A stretch of 31,620 nt of DNA from UBA1227 sp964539045 (lineage in GTDB: Bacteria > Bacillota > Clostridia > Oscillospirales > Acutalibacteraceae). Under the pieces are notes generated by a model that did no database searches, had not been told where the DNA came from, and saw only the letters and a program-made list of their open reading frames with translations. The first letter of the stretch is position 1. Each line of letters starts with the position of its first letter. The position numbers and the translations under genes were made by a program. Of this stretch, positions 7,601 to 14,700 are shown piece by piece. Location: the NCBI GenBank assembly GCA_964539045.1, contig CAZIHW010000126.1, positions 1 through 31,620 on the forward strand, given 5' to 3'.

Positions 7601-8716
7601 TTATTTAAAGTACATGTAAACCTGGCACTTTATCATACCGTTGTAAAGTTTACGCCTTTTATCCGCTTTTCTTCCATATAACTTTTCAAAGTCTTCGGAA
7701 GGACTAATTATATAATACGCCCAACCGCGTTCAGAATCAAATATTTTTCCCATGGTGGAATAAATTTGCTCAGCCTCTTTTATATCAAGAAGTCTTTCAC
7801 CATACGGAGGGTTACATATAACTGTTCCGCGCTCTGTTTTTTTAGTCCAATCCTTGATATCAAGTTTTTCGAATTGAATTCGGCTCAGCACCCCGGCGCG
7901 TCTGGCATTTTCACGGGCAATATCCAGGGCAGCTTCGTCTATGTCACTTCCGTAAGCCGAAAAGTCGCAGTTAAAGTCTATAAGATCCTGAGCCCTGCTC
8001 CGCTCGTCTGCCCACACGCTGTCCGGTATCATTGCGAAGTCCTCCGCCGCGAATGTTCTATGCAGTCCCGGCGCTATATTAAATGCCTTCATGGCACCTT
8101 CTATCAGAATAGTTCCCGAACCGCACATCGGGTCGTAGAGTGTGTGGAAATTTCTGAGCCTGGCCAAGGTGCAAAGTGAGGCTGCAAGGGTCTCTTTTAT
8201 AGGGGCATCATTCGACTTCAGTCTGTAACCTCTTTTGTGAAGACCGACTCCTGAGGTATCAATAACCAGGGTTACTTCATCCTTAATTATTGAAAACTGG
8301 ATCTGATACTTTGCTCCGGTCTCAGAAAACCACGGAATTTTATACTTCTGCTTAAGTCTCTCGACAACAGCTTTCTTTATTATAGCCTGACAGTCGCTGA
8401 CAGAAAAAAGTTTGGAATTCAGAGAATAACCCTTCACCGGGAATGCGTCATCCTTCCCTATCCATTCTTCCCACGGCAGAGCTTTTGTACCTTCAAAAAG
8501 CTCTTCAAAACTATAAGCTTTGAAACTTCCGATGAGTATTTGAATTCGCTCCGCATGTCGAAGGCATATGTTTGCCCTCGCAAGGATGTGTTCGTCACCG
8601 GAAAAAAGAACTCTTGCATTTTCTGCACGTACGTTCTGTGCGCCTATATCCTTCAACTCGTCCGCAATAAGAGATTCGAGCCCCATAAGACACGGCACTA
8701 CAAAATTAATGTTCAT
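7601..8716 (-). CDS. THUMP-domain class I SAM-dependent RNA methyltransferase (RlmL N-terminal/YpsC type)
   Basis: Probable 23S rRNA guanine-N2 methyltransferase. Domains: N-terminal ferredoxin-like plus THUMP RNA-binding region (about 1-160), then a Rossmann methyltransferase with SAM motif I DPMCGSGT (195-202), acidic SDIDEAAL (motif II, about 257-264) and the catalytic NPPY (302-305). Total 371 residues, normal for YpsC-like single-domain enzymes. The ATG at 8716 is preferred over an 11-codon longer form because GGAGG sits 7 nt before it, inside the end of the fumarase gene. It overlaps that gene by 4 bases (ATGA), which implies translational coupling of two functionally unrelated genes. 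Confidence 0.93.
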   Translation of the reverse strand: MNINFVVPCLMGLESLIADELKDIGAQNVRAENARVLFSGDEHILARANICLRHAERIQILIGSFKAYSFEELFEGTKALPWEEWIGKDDAFPVKGYSLNSKLFSVSDCQAIIKKAVVERLKQKYKIPWFSETGAKYQIQFSIIKDEVTLVIDTSGVGLHKRGYRLKSNDAPIKETLAASLCTLARLRNFHTLYDPMCGSGTILIEGAMKAFNIAPGLHRTFAAEDFAMIPDSVWADERSRAQDLIDFNCDFSAYGSDIDEAALDIARENARRAGVLSRIQFEKLDIKDWTKKTERGTVICNPPYGERLLDIKEAEQIYSTMGKIFDSERGWAYYIISPSEDFEKLYGRKADKRRKLYNGMIKCQVYMYFK

Positions 8717-9555
8717 ATAACGGCCTCCGCATGTCTTGTTACATGACAACCTACGTTTACAGATACAGGAAGTCCCGCTATGTGTGTCGGTGCATATTCG
8801 ATATTTACGGCAAGTGCCGTTGTCTTTCCGCCGAATCCCTGGGGGCCTATGCCGAGTTCATTTATCTCTTCCAGCAACTCCTTCTCGAGTTTCTCATAAA
8901 ATTCGTTTTCATTTCGCAATGTAACGTCTCTGCAAAGGGCCTTCTTTGCGAGATAAGCGCAGTATTCGAAATCTCCTCCAATACCTATACCGAGTACTAT
9001 CGGTGGGCAAGGATTACTACCTGCATTGCGGACAACGGAAATGATGTAATCTTTTATATCCCTTACAGTAGCAGCCGGTGTAAACATCTTAAGCGCACTC
9101 ATATTTTCGCTTCCGAATCCTTTCGGTGCTACGGTAATATTGATCTTGTCACCTTCAACCAAAGTAAGGTGAATAACAGCAGGCGTATTATCCGATGTAT
9201 TAACTCTGTTAAGGGGATCACCGACAATGGATTTTCTAAGGAATCCTTCCGTATAACCTTTTGCAACTCCCCTGTTTACCGCATCTTTCAGGAGGCCGCC
9301 TGTTATATGTACGTCCTGTCCGAGTTCAATAAAAACAACGGCCATTCCGGTATCCTGGCAAATGGGTATATCAAGTTCCTTTGCCGCATCCAGATTTGCA
9401 AGTAAGTCTTTGTTTATTTGTTTCGGCAAATCTTCTGTTTCATTTTCTGCGCCTTGTCTGATAAGACAAGTAAGGCCGTCGGGTAAAATCTTGTTTGCCT
9501 TTATACATAATTCGGCGACCGTATCCTCGATAGTTTTTACATTGATCTCTCTCAT
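8713..9555 (-). CDS. Class I fumarate hydratase, alpha subunit
   Basis: Catalytic [4Fe-4S] part of the two-subunit, oxygen-sensitive class I fumarase (fumarate + water to malate) or the related L-tartrate dehydratase. Three likely cluster cysteines are visible: C66 in PICQDTG, the one in NPCPPIVLGIGIGG (about 183), and the one in the C-terminal GCHVTRHAEAVI. 280 residues is standard for the alpha subunit. The long open frame extends 51 codons further upstream, but ATG 9555 is chosen: AGGAG lies 6 nt before it, family similarity starts there, and the extension would run through the preceding terminator. The beta subunit normally encoded next to it is absent here. Confidence 0.92.
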   Translation of the reverse strand: MREINVKTIEDTVAELCIKANKILPDGLTCLIRQGAENETEDLPKQINKDLLANLDAAKELDIPICQDTGMAVVFIELGQDVHITGGLLKDAVNRGVAKGYTEGFLRKSIVGDPLNRVNTSDNTPAVIHLTLVEGDKINITVAPKGFGSENMSALKMFTPAATVRDIKDYIISVVRNAGSNPCPPIVLGIGIGGDFEYCAYLAKKALCRDVTLRNENEFYEKLEKELLEEINELGIGPQGFGGKTTALAVNIEYAPTHIAGLPVSVNVGCHVTRHAEAVI

Positions 9556-9570
9556 GGGAATCTCCTGTAT

Positions 9571-9607
9571 CAAAAAATATGCAGAGTGAAATGCTCTCAC
9601 TCTGCAT
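9571..9607 (-). terminator. Rho-independent terminator of the S1 protein gene
   Basis: Perfect 10-bp stem (9579-9588 with 9598-9607, ATGCAGAGTG/CACTCTGCAT), 9-nt loop and a minus-strand run of six T. It follows the S1 protein gene directly and ends within a few bases of the fumarase RBS, so fumarase expression needs read-through or a promoter that I could not find. Confidence 0.9.
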
Positions 9608-9616
9608 TGTAGTTTG

Positions 9617-10123
9617 TTATGGTCTGTGAGAACCTCCGCGCCTTCCGTATCCGCCGCCTCCGCGCTTGGAATCAGAAGAACGCTTAAGATCGGACATTTT
9701 TTCATCACTTGAACTTTTCCACTTGCTCATCATCTCTTCAAAAGACAAATTTGCATTGTCGCTTTGAGACTGCTTTGGACCATTCCATACATTGGGCGTG
9801 CTACGCTCACGACGTTTAAATCCGCCCTGGGCGTGATCACCTTTGTCGCGTCTGTCGAAGTTATTGCCTCGCTCTTTTGCTTCGGTTCCTGCCTCAGCTT
9901 GTTTCATTGAAAGGCTTATTTTACCGGCCTCATCAATACTCAGAACCTTTACTTTTACTGTTTGACCTACATTAACAAAATCAGTAATCTCTTTTACATA
10001 CGTGGAAGCAACTTCCGAGATATGTACCATACCGGTCTTTTCTTCTCCTAAATCAACGAAAGCACCGAATTTTGTTAAGCCTGTAACTTTTCCCTCAATG
10101 ATTGAACCTACTTCAAAAGACAT
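9617..10123 (-). CDS. S1-domain RNA-binding protein, YabR-like
   Basis: Small RNA-binding protein with one S1/OB-fold domain (about residues 4-75: GSIIEGKVTGLTKFGAFVDL, GMVHISEVA, GQTVKVKVLSID, KISLSMKQ) and a low-complexity tail (about 80-168) that is basic, rich in R, G, S and D and ends in a GGGGYGRRGG-type stretch. B. subtilis YabR and general stress protein 13 have this architecture, and yabR sits after divIC there as here. GGGGAGG lies 13 nt before the ATG, slightly far. It closes the sporulation-division gene cluster and has its own terminator. Its RNA target is unknown. Confidence 0.92.
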   Translation of the reverse strand: MSFEVGSIIEGKVTGLTKFGAFVDLGEEKTGMVHISEVASTYVKEITDFVNVGQTVKVKVLSIDEAGKISLSMKQAEAGTEAKERGNNFDRRDKGDHAQGGFKRRERSTPNVWNGPKQSQSDNANLSFEEMMSKWKSSSDEKMSDLKRSSDSKRGGGGYGRRGGSHRP

Positions 10124-10162
10124 AAACGAATGTAATCCTCCCCAAGATTATCAAAAAAATGA

Positions 10163-10459
10163 CTAATCACCGGAAGAGATGTCATAATAAACTCTCTCGC
10201 CCGGCAAAACGTAGCCGAGTACGTCTCTGGCTACTCTTTCTATATAAGCAGACTCATCACCATTAGCCAAAAACTGCTCAAGTTCCTCATTTTCCAGGGT
10301 CTTTTCCTGTTGAACTGTCTTTGCGTTTTCAACTTCTTGTTGCTTGTCTCTTATTTCTATTTGAAGTGAAATAAGGGAAATAATGAAGTAGCCCATCATA
10401 GCGATAATAGCTAACGTCAGAACAAAGCTCCTACTGCTCTTTTGCTCCTTCTTCTTCAC
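10163..10459 (-). CDS. divIC: Septum formation initiator DivIC/FtsB family
   Basis: Bitopic division protein that joins DivIB and FtsL at the septum. Short basic N terminus, one membrane helix (about 13-33), then an extracytoplasmic coiled coil (LQIEIRDKQQEVENA through LEQFLAN), and a conserved ARDVLGYVLPGERVY end (about 78-92). About 98 residues, typical. Two GTG codons are possible starts (10468 and 10459); the second is taken because AAGG is 8 nt before it. Both overlap the end of yabQ (29-38 bases), so translation is probably coupled. The gene order matches B. subtilis. Confidence 0.92.
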   Translation of the reverse strand: MKKKEQKSSRSFVLTLAIIAMMGYFIISLISLQIEIRDKQQEVENAKTVQQEKTLENEELEQFLANGDESAYIERVARDVLGYVLPGERVYYDISSGD

Positions 10460-10901
10460 TACCGTCACCTTTCTTTCTGTGAAAAATACGATTTAGCACA
10501 ACAACAAGGTCATTATACAATATAAATATTGGTTTTACAATAAAAAATAACAGTATTTTATGTGTTACCTTTGAATTCACCGTTTCTATTTTCAATGTTA
10601 CAGACCCGATGGTGTTTATGTAAAAAATAAATCCCAGGAGCATACCTAAAATAGCATAATATCTGATCTTTCCGTATCCGAAGGAAATAGTGTATAACTC
10701 AAAAACGAAGGCCGTAAATACAAAAATCAATACATCGCTGAAGTAAAATTTTGCCTTTCTTCCGTAGTAAACGGATATACGTATGGCTCTCATAAAGTCG
10801 TAGACAGCCCCGATCAGAAGTCCCAGTACCAGCGAGTAAAGAAAATATTGAGTTTGGGCACTCAGAGTCGGTAAATATGTCACTTTAACAACTTCTTCCA
10901 T
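10431..10901 (-). CDS. yabQ: Spore cortex biosynthesis protein YabQ
   Basis: Integral membrane protein needed for cortex peptidoglycan formation in B. subtilis, placed in the outer forespore membrane. It shows four to five hydrophobic segments (about 17-40, 55-75, 80-102, 112-130) and the family-typical GLLIGAVYDFMRAIR near the start. The acidic/basic tail after residue 137 overlaps the divIC coding region. 156 residues. Its start overlaps the end of yabP by 22 bases. In B. subtilis yabP and yabQ are transcribed by sigma-E in the mother cell. Confidence 0.93.
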   Translation of the reverse strand: MEEVVKVTYLPTLSAQTQYFLYSLVLGLLIGAVYDFMRAIRISVYYGRKAKFYFSDVLIFVFTAFVFELYTISFGYGKIRYYAILGMLLGFIFYINTIGSVTLKIETVNSKVTHKILLFFIVKPIFILYNDLVVVLNRIFHRKKGDGSEEEGAKEQ

Positions 10902-11140
10902 ATAGTTTCATTGCTGACATAGGCTGTCGTATAGGTTATCTGATTTATTTTGCCCGTTACCTCCAGCCTTCCGGTTTCCAGATTCAACTCGTCTATATGG
11001 AGATTTTCTCCCTTTATGGATATGGCCTCTTGTTCTGTCTTGCCAACTATAAGTGTTTCGTCAAAAGACTTTACATCTATTATACCGTTTGCAGTTAAGC
11101 TCTCCCTGGCATTAATTATTACGTTATGCAGATTTTCCAT
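10880..11140 (-). CDS. yabP: Sporulation protein YabP
   Basis: Small soluble protein (86 residues) of the YabP/YqfC family, needed for sporulation, related to the proteins that accompany cortex assembly. Recognisable pattern: RESLTANGIIDVKSFDETLIVGKTE..., a beta-rich domain with short IKGENLHIDELNLETGRLEVTGKI repeats (fewer than 20 shown per segment). GGAGG lies 10 nt before the ATG. It overlaps yabQ. The 105-nt gap before it contains a palindromic repeat and a candidate sigma-E promoter, so it probably begins a separate transcription unit from rqcP. Confidence 0.93.
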   Translation of the reverse strand: MENLHNVIINARESLTANGIIDVKSFDETLIVGKTEQEAISIKGENLHIDELNLETGRLEVTGKINQITYTTAYVSNETIWKKLLK

Positions 11141-11169
11141 ATAAAAATACCCTCCCGTTCACCTTAAAA

Positions 11170-11196
11170 AGTATGCAATGGAAGGGTTGTTTATTA
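11170..11196 (-). promoter_or_regulatory. Candidate sigma-E-like promoter before yabP
   Basis: On the minus strand CATACTTT (starting at 11175) resembles the sigma-E -10 (CATACAnT), with TAATAAA (11190-11196) 14 nt upstream as an imperfect -35. The position, about 30 nt before the yabP start, is reasonable and the B. subtilis yabP-yabQ genes are sigma-E dependent. The -35 match is poor, so this is tentative. Confidence 0.3.
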
Positions 11197-11201
11197 CATA
11201 G

Positions 11202-11234
11202 CCGTCAGGCTAGCCTGACGGTGCGAAATTTAAT
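11202..11234. repeat. REP-like palindromic repeat, copy A
   Basis: A perfect 20-bp palindrome (half-site CCGTCAGGCT, 11202-11221) followed by TGCGAAATTTAA. The section from 11211 matches copy C at 21651 (TAGCCTGAYRGYGCRAAATTTAA) and the core matches copy B at 13716-13770. It begins about 11 nt beyond the rqcP stop on the minus strand. It can form a hairpin in RNA and separates rqcP from yabP. Confidence 0.8.
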
Positions 11235-11245
11235 CCAATATGGTT

Positions 11246-11485
11246 TTATAACGGCCTGAACATGTCGGATGCATTGGCCTTGGTGGCATGCTCCAATACG
11301 GAAACAACTTCTGCCTTTATGATTTTCTCGCCCATTTTTATCTCGATTATATCTTTTTCCTTTACATCGTAAGATGCCCTTTGTACCTTTCCGTTTACAG
11401 ATACATGTCCGGCATCGCAAAGTTCATTTGCAACAGTTCTTCTTTTTATTATCCGTGAAACTTTTAAATATTTATCCAAACGCAT
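11246..11485 (-). CDS. rqcP: S4-domain RNA-binding protein RqcP (YabO)
   Basis: Small RNA-binding protein; in B. subtilis RqcP (YabO) binds stalled 50S subunits and drives alanine tailing with RqcH in ribosome-associated quality control. The S4 domain covers about residues 1-60 (MRLDKYLKVSRIIKRRTVAN, GHVSVNGKVQ, VKEKDIIEI). 79 residues. The start at 11485 is chosen over a 16-codon longer frame because GAGG lies just upstream and the domain begins there; the longer form would run into the hup terminator. It stands between hup and yabP, as in the conserved Firmicutes cluster. A repeat (copy A) follows its stop. Confidence 0.93.
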   Translation of the reverse strand: MRLDKYLKVSRIIKRRTVANELCDAGHVSVNGKVQRASYDVKEKDIIEIKMGEKIIKAEVVSVLEHATKANASDMFRPL

Positions 11486-11498
11486 TTTCTCTACCTCT

Positions 11499-11538
11499 AA
11501 AAAAATTGGGAGGAGCTTTAAGTCTCCTCCCATTTTTT
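11499..11538 (-). terminator. Rho-independent terminator of hup
   Basis: Perfect stem GGGAGGAG/CTCCTCCC (11508-11515 with 11524-11531), 8-nt loop, and T runs of six to seven on both strands. It lies 10 nt after the hup stop codon and just before the rqcP RBS, so rqcP depends on read-through of the abundant hup transcript or on an unseen promoter. Confidence 0.92.
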
Positions 11539-11547
11539 ATGCTTTAA

Positions 11548-11820
11548 TTATTTTACAGCGTCTTTAAGAGCTTTACCGGCTTTGAAAGCAGGAAGCTTAG
11601 AAGCAGGAACCATCATAGGCTCTCCTGTCTTAGGATTGTGACCCTGCTTTGCAGCACGTTTACGTACTTCAAATGTACCAAAGCCAACGAGTTGAACCTT
11701 ATCACCCTTCTTAAGAGCGCCTGTAATGCTGTCGATAACAGCAGATACAGCCTTTTCTGCGTCCTTCTTAGTGAAACCAGATTTCTCTGCAACAGCAGCT
11801 ACGAGTTCTGTTTTGTTCAT
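11548..11820 (-). CDS. hup: DNA-binding protein HU
   Basis: Histone-like nucleoid protein that bends and wraps DNA as a dimer. The 90 residues have the standard HU layout: N-terminal helices (MNKTELVAAVAEKSGFTKKDAEKAV, positions 1-25), the GFGTFEVRKRAAKQGHNP beta region, and the DNA-intercalating arm around GEPMMVPASKLPAFKAGK. ATG 11820 follows GGAGG by 8 nt; a 14-codon longer frame is rejected. The gene has its own strong terminator and a palindrome in its leader. In B. subtilis hup is not within the yab cluster, but in Clostridia it commonly is. Confidence 0.96.
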   Translation of the reverse strand: MNKTELVAAVAEKSGFTKKDAEKAVSAVIDSITGALKKGDKVQLVGFGTFEVRKRAAKQGHNPKTGEPMMVPASKLPAFKAGKALKDAVK

Positions 11821-11857
11821 TTTGTCGTCCTCCATAAATTTTTTACTTATTTTACTA

Positions 11858-11875
11858 AGCACAATATGTTGTGCT
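11858..11875 (-). promoter_or_regulatory. Inverted repeat in the hup leader
   Basis: AGCACAA and TTGTGCT arms (7 bp) separated by TATG, between a TATAAT-like -10 (11899-11904, minus strand) and the hup RBS. It could be an operator or a small RNA hairpin. No matching -35 at proper distance was found for the -10 (TTGAAA is 20 nt away). Confidence 0.5.
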
Positions 11876-11904
11876 CAGTCGTGTACCTTAAACACAAAAT
11901 TATA

Positions 11905-13689
11905 TTAACCTAAAACCCTCAGTTTTTCAAGTGTTTTTACGATTTTTTTACCTTTTGGCAACATCAAAATATCGGATTTTGAGAGAACTTTAAAAATCAA
12001 TAGTAAAAGTACCCAAATTATTATGGCAAAAATGAGTGCAATTAAACAAGACACAGAATTTCCGTTAAGTCTGGATCCCTCGTTACCGAATACCAAATAA
12101 GCGGTACATAGATCATAAACGATATATGCGAAGCCTCCTGAAAAGGCTCCGACTGCCAGCGGTCTGAAGAAACAATCAAACCAACGAATCTTAGCTCCTG
12201 TCTCTTTTAATAGGATCCGAAGATTATTAACGACGATTATAAGGTAGCAAAGAATTGTGCCTACAGGTGCTCCTTTTATATTTATCTCCGGATTGCCTAC
12301 TAAAATGTAGTTACAAATAATCTTTACGGTAGCACCTAAGATTAATGACTTTACCGGCACATCGGCACGGCCTATCGCCTGTAACATATTGTTTATCGGA
12401 GTTGATATGGCGAGCAGCAATGCAAAATATCCGAATATAGCAACAAAAGGTGCCGAGATTGATATGGAAATAGATCTGGGATACATGATTCTCAAGATAG
12501 GCTCTGACAGAACCGCCATGCAAAATCCCGCCGGAACACCTAAAAGAGTAGCTGTTTTAATAACGGTTTGAATTGCACCCTCCATTTTCTCTTTGTCTTT
12601 TACGACATATGCGGCGGAGAGTACGGGGATGGCGGACACACCGAGAGTCATGATAACTGTCGGGACAAGGTTTCGAAAGTCAAGCCCTACTCCGTAGCAA
12701 CCATACAGGAAGTCCTTTATATCCGCCGTTTCGATGCCGAGAGAGTCAATCTGGGGATACATATTCCTTATAGTATCTGCCCCGATAGATACTGCATATT
12801 TTAATCTGCTCTGTACTGTTGTTGTATCAATGAGATTGGTTATATTCAGAACAAGAGCGCTTGTGGCTATCGGGATAACCGTCTTAACCAGAGTCTTTGT
12901 AAGGGTTCCAACTTTTTCAGGTTCCGGGGAGCTGAAGATATCATCATCAGTTATGCCGTCACCCTTTGTGTGATGATAGATGAAAAGATATATAAGTCCG
13001 AGTATGGTGCCTATAGTGACACCTGATATGGCTGCAGCCGCGGAATAAGGAGCTGCGAGCAGAACAACTTTATCTGCGCTCTCACACGGTACGCCGAAAA
13101 CAGTACCGCTTTGCCTGAATTGGGAGTAACCTGCATCCAGTACTATTTTTGAGAGCCCCATACCGAAAACCAGTTTTCCGATGGTTTCAAAAACCTGTGA
13201 AAAACCTGTAGGGGTCATATTTCTGAGCCCTTCATAATATCCCCGGTATGTTGACATCATGCAACAGAAGAATATGGAGGGTGCAATGCAAAGGATGCTG
13301 TAAAAGGTATTCGGGGATCCGATTATATAATGTGAAAAAGGATAACTTAAGGCGACTATGAGTGCCGTTCCCCCGATACCCGTAATTAAAAATACACGTT
13401 TGCAGGCATCCCTTACGCGTCTTACTTCCCTGTATCTGCCTGTAGCCATCCTCTCGGAAATCATCTTTGATACAGCTACGGGAAGACCGGCCATGGATAT
13501 AGCATATATCGGTGTATAAAGTTCATAGGCAGATGTAAAATATCCGCGCCCTACTTCACCTATTATGTTTGTTATCGGTATTTTGTAGAAAATATTTATC
13601 AAATGAACAATGACGGTTGTCACCATCAGGATCATTGCACCGGATAACAAAGATTGTTCCTGCCTTTTATTATTCAACTTCTGTTCCAA
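11905..13689 (-). CDS. spoVB: Stage V sporulation protein B-like flippase (SpoVB/YabM)
   Basis: Membrane flippase of the MOP/MVF family, related to MurJ and MATE. SpoVB is required for spore cortex synthesis, probably by flipping lipid-linked peptidoglycan precursors. About 14 hydrophobic segments over 594 residues; the start contains IFYKIPITNIIGEVGRGYF and AYELYTPIYAISMAGLPVA (about 32-72), diagnostic of the SpoVB/YtgP group. It is longer than B. subtilis SpoVB (518), with extra residues around 195-260 and 280-330. A TTG start at 13689 is used, after GGTG 6 nt upstream. It precedes hup; the mazG/yabN gene that usually follows it is missing here. Confidence 0.92.
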   Translation of the reverse strand: MEQKLNNKRQEQSLLSGAMILMVTTVIVHLINIFYKIPITNIIGEVGRGYFTSAYELYTPIYAISMAGLPVAVSKMISERMATGRYREVRRVRDACKRVFLITGIGGTALIVALSYPFSHYIIGSPNTFYSILCIAPSIFFCCMMSTYRGYYEGLRNMTPTGFSQVFETIGKLVFGMGLSKIVLDAGYSQFRQSGTVFGVPCESADKVVLLAAPYSAAAAISGVTIGTILGLIYLFIYHHTKGDGITDDDIFSSPEPEKVGTLTKTLVKTVIPIATSALVLNITNLIDTTTVQSRLKYAVSIGADTIRNMYPQIDSLGIETADIKDFLYGCYGVGLDFRNLVPTVIMTLGVSAIPVLSAAYVVKDKEKMEGAIQTVIKTATLLGVPAGFCMAVLSEPILRIMYPRSISISISAPFVAIFGYFALLLAISTPINNMLQAIGRADVPVKSLILGATVKIICNYILVGNPEINIKGAPVGTILCYLIIVVNNLRILLKETGAKIRWFDCFFRPLAVGAFSGGFAYIVYDLCTAYLVFGNEGSRLNGNSVSCLIALIFAIIIWVLLLLIFKVLSKSDILMLPKGKKIVKTLEKLRVLG

Positions 13690-13715
13690 GCTTTCACCGC
13701 CCGATTTTTCATCTG

Positions 13716-13770
13716 TAGCCTAACGGCGCCGCCAGGCTCGCCTGACGCACGAATTTGCGCCATCAGGCTA
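13716..13770. repeat. REP-like palindromic repeat, copy B (complete form)
   Basis: 55-base element with outer arms TAGCCTAACGGCGC (13716-13729) and GCGCCATCAGGCTA (13757-13770), complementary except at two positions, around an inner hairpin GCCAGGC/GCCTGAC. The inner core matches the palindrome of copy A, and the outer arm on the minus strand matches copies A and C. The last bases supply the TAG stop codon of the uridine kinase-like gene. Confidence 0.8.
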
Positions 13771-14700
13771 TTCAATAGGACCGACGAACTCACGCAGAAG
13801 CGAGGTCTCCGGTATTGCGTCCCGGCTTATTTTAGTAGTTTTTTCAAGTGCATCAACCAAACGCAGAGAGTCCTCGTAGGCCTCGTGTTCTTTCGGAAGC
13901 TCCGACAAGAGCTTAAGCGCTATCTCTTTGTATGCACAAATCTCGTATGGATGCAAAGAATCAATTACATAGTCGGCGGTTTCCATAAGCGGTGTGAGAT
14001 ATTCAACCTCTCCCGCAACTACTTTGGGCCACATATCATATGTATTTTCAACGCTGCTTCCCCTGGTTCTGTAGTCTCTTATCATTCGTCTGAGAAATCT
14101 TACATCTCTTCTTGAAAAGATTATACTACTGTCGTCGTCAAAAATGTCGGAAGCTGTACTTACATACATTTTCACCAGATTGTCCCCTGTTAAACAATCC
14201 GTAATAATGGGATTTATGGCATGGAGACCTTCGACTATTACAACATCTCCGGGATCGAGCGACAACTTCATAACGGCGTCTGTTCGTTTGCCCGTGATAA
14301 AGTCAAAACGCGGTATATCGGCTTCTCCGTGAAGAGCAAGGCCTACCAGGGTTTCCCTTATTCCGTCAAGATGAAGAGCGTTAATGGTTTCAAAATCCTG
14401 CTTTCCGTCGGGACCGAACGGTATAGAATCCCTGTCAAGATAAAAGTCATCCAGAGAAATAACATACGCATTGTGACCCATGCGGGAAATAATACGGGCG
14501 ATTTTGTTTGCCCCTGTTGTTTTTCCCGATGAGCTTGGCCCTGCGAGCATAATTATCTCGTTAGTACCCGGTCTGTCTAAGACCTCTCTGGTATATTGAT
14601 GCAATGTACTTGCGTATCTGCGCTCACATTTGCTGATATATTCAATTGGATTTGTGATAACCTCTCGGTTAATCATCTTCAAATAGTGAAAATTATCCAT
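13768..14700 (-). CDS. Uridine kinase / phosphoribulokinase family P-loop kinase
   Basis: Cytoplasmic nucleoside kinase-like protein, probably phosphorylating uridine/cytidine, though the substrate is not certain. An N-terminal extension of about 45 residues precedes the kinase fold with Walker A GPSSSGKTT (54-62), the SLDDFYLDRDSIPFGPDG region (about 79-96), the lid-region GKRTD, and EGLHAINP (about 160). At 310 residues it is longer than Udk (about 210), matching a clostridial subgroup of uridine kinase-like proteins with N-terminal extension (inference). It overlaps hemZ by 8 bases. Its stop codon TAG lies within repeat copy B. Confidence 0.88.
   Translation of the reverse strand: MDNFHYLKMINREVITNPIEYISKCERRYASTLHQYTREVLDRPGTNEIIMLAGPSSSGKTTGANKIARIISRMGHNAYVISLDDFYLDRDSIPFGPDGKQDFETINALHLDGIRETLVGLALHGEADIPRFDFITGKRTDAVMKLSLDPGDVVIVEGLHAINPIITDCLTGDNLVKMYVSTASDIFDDDSSIIFSRRDVRFLRRMIRDYRTRGSSVENTYDMWPKVVAGEVEYLTPLMETADYVIDSLHPYEICAYKEIALKLLSELPKEHEAYEDSLRLVDALEKTTKISRDAIPETSLLREFVGPIE

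Noticed and set aside
9556..9708. 51-codon N-terminal extension of the fumarase alpha frame
   Set aside because: It runs through the S1-gene terminator and overlaps the S1 coding region; a good RBS and family homology support ATG 9555.
11205..11420. 71-codon frame inside rqcP, same strand
   Set aside because: Different frame of a conserved gene, arginine/lysine-rich nonsense, no RBS.
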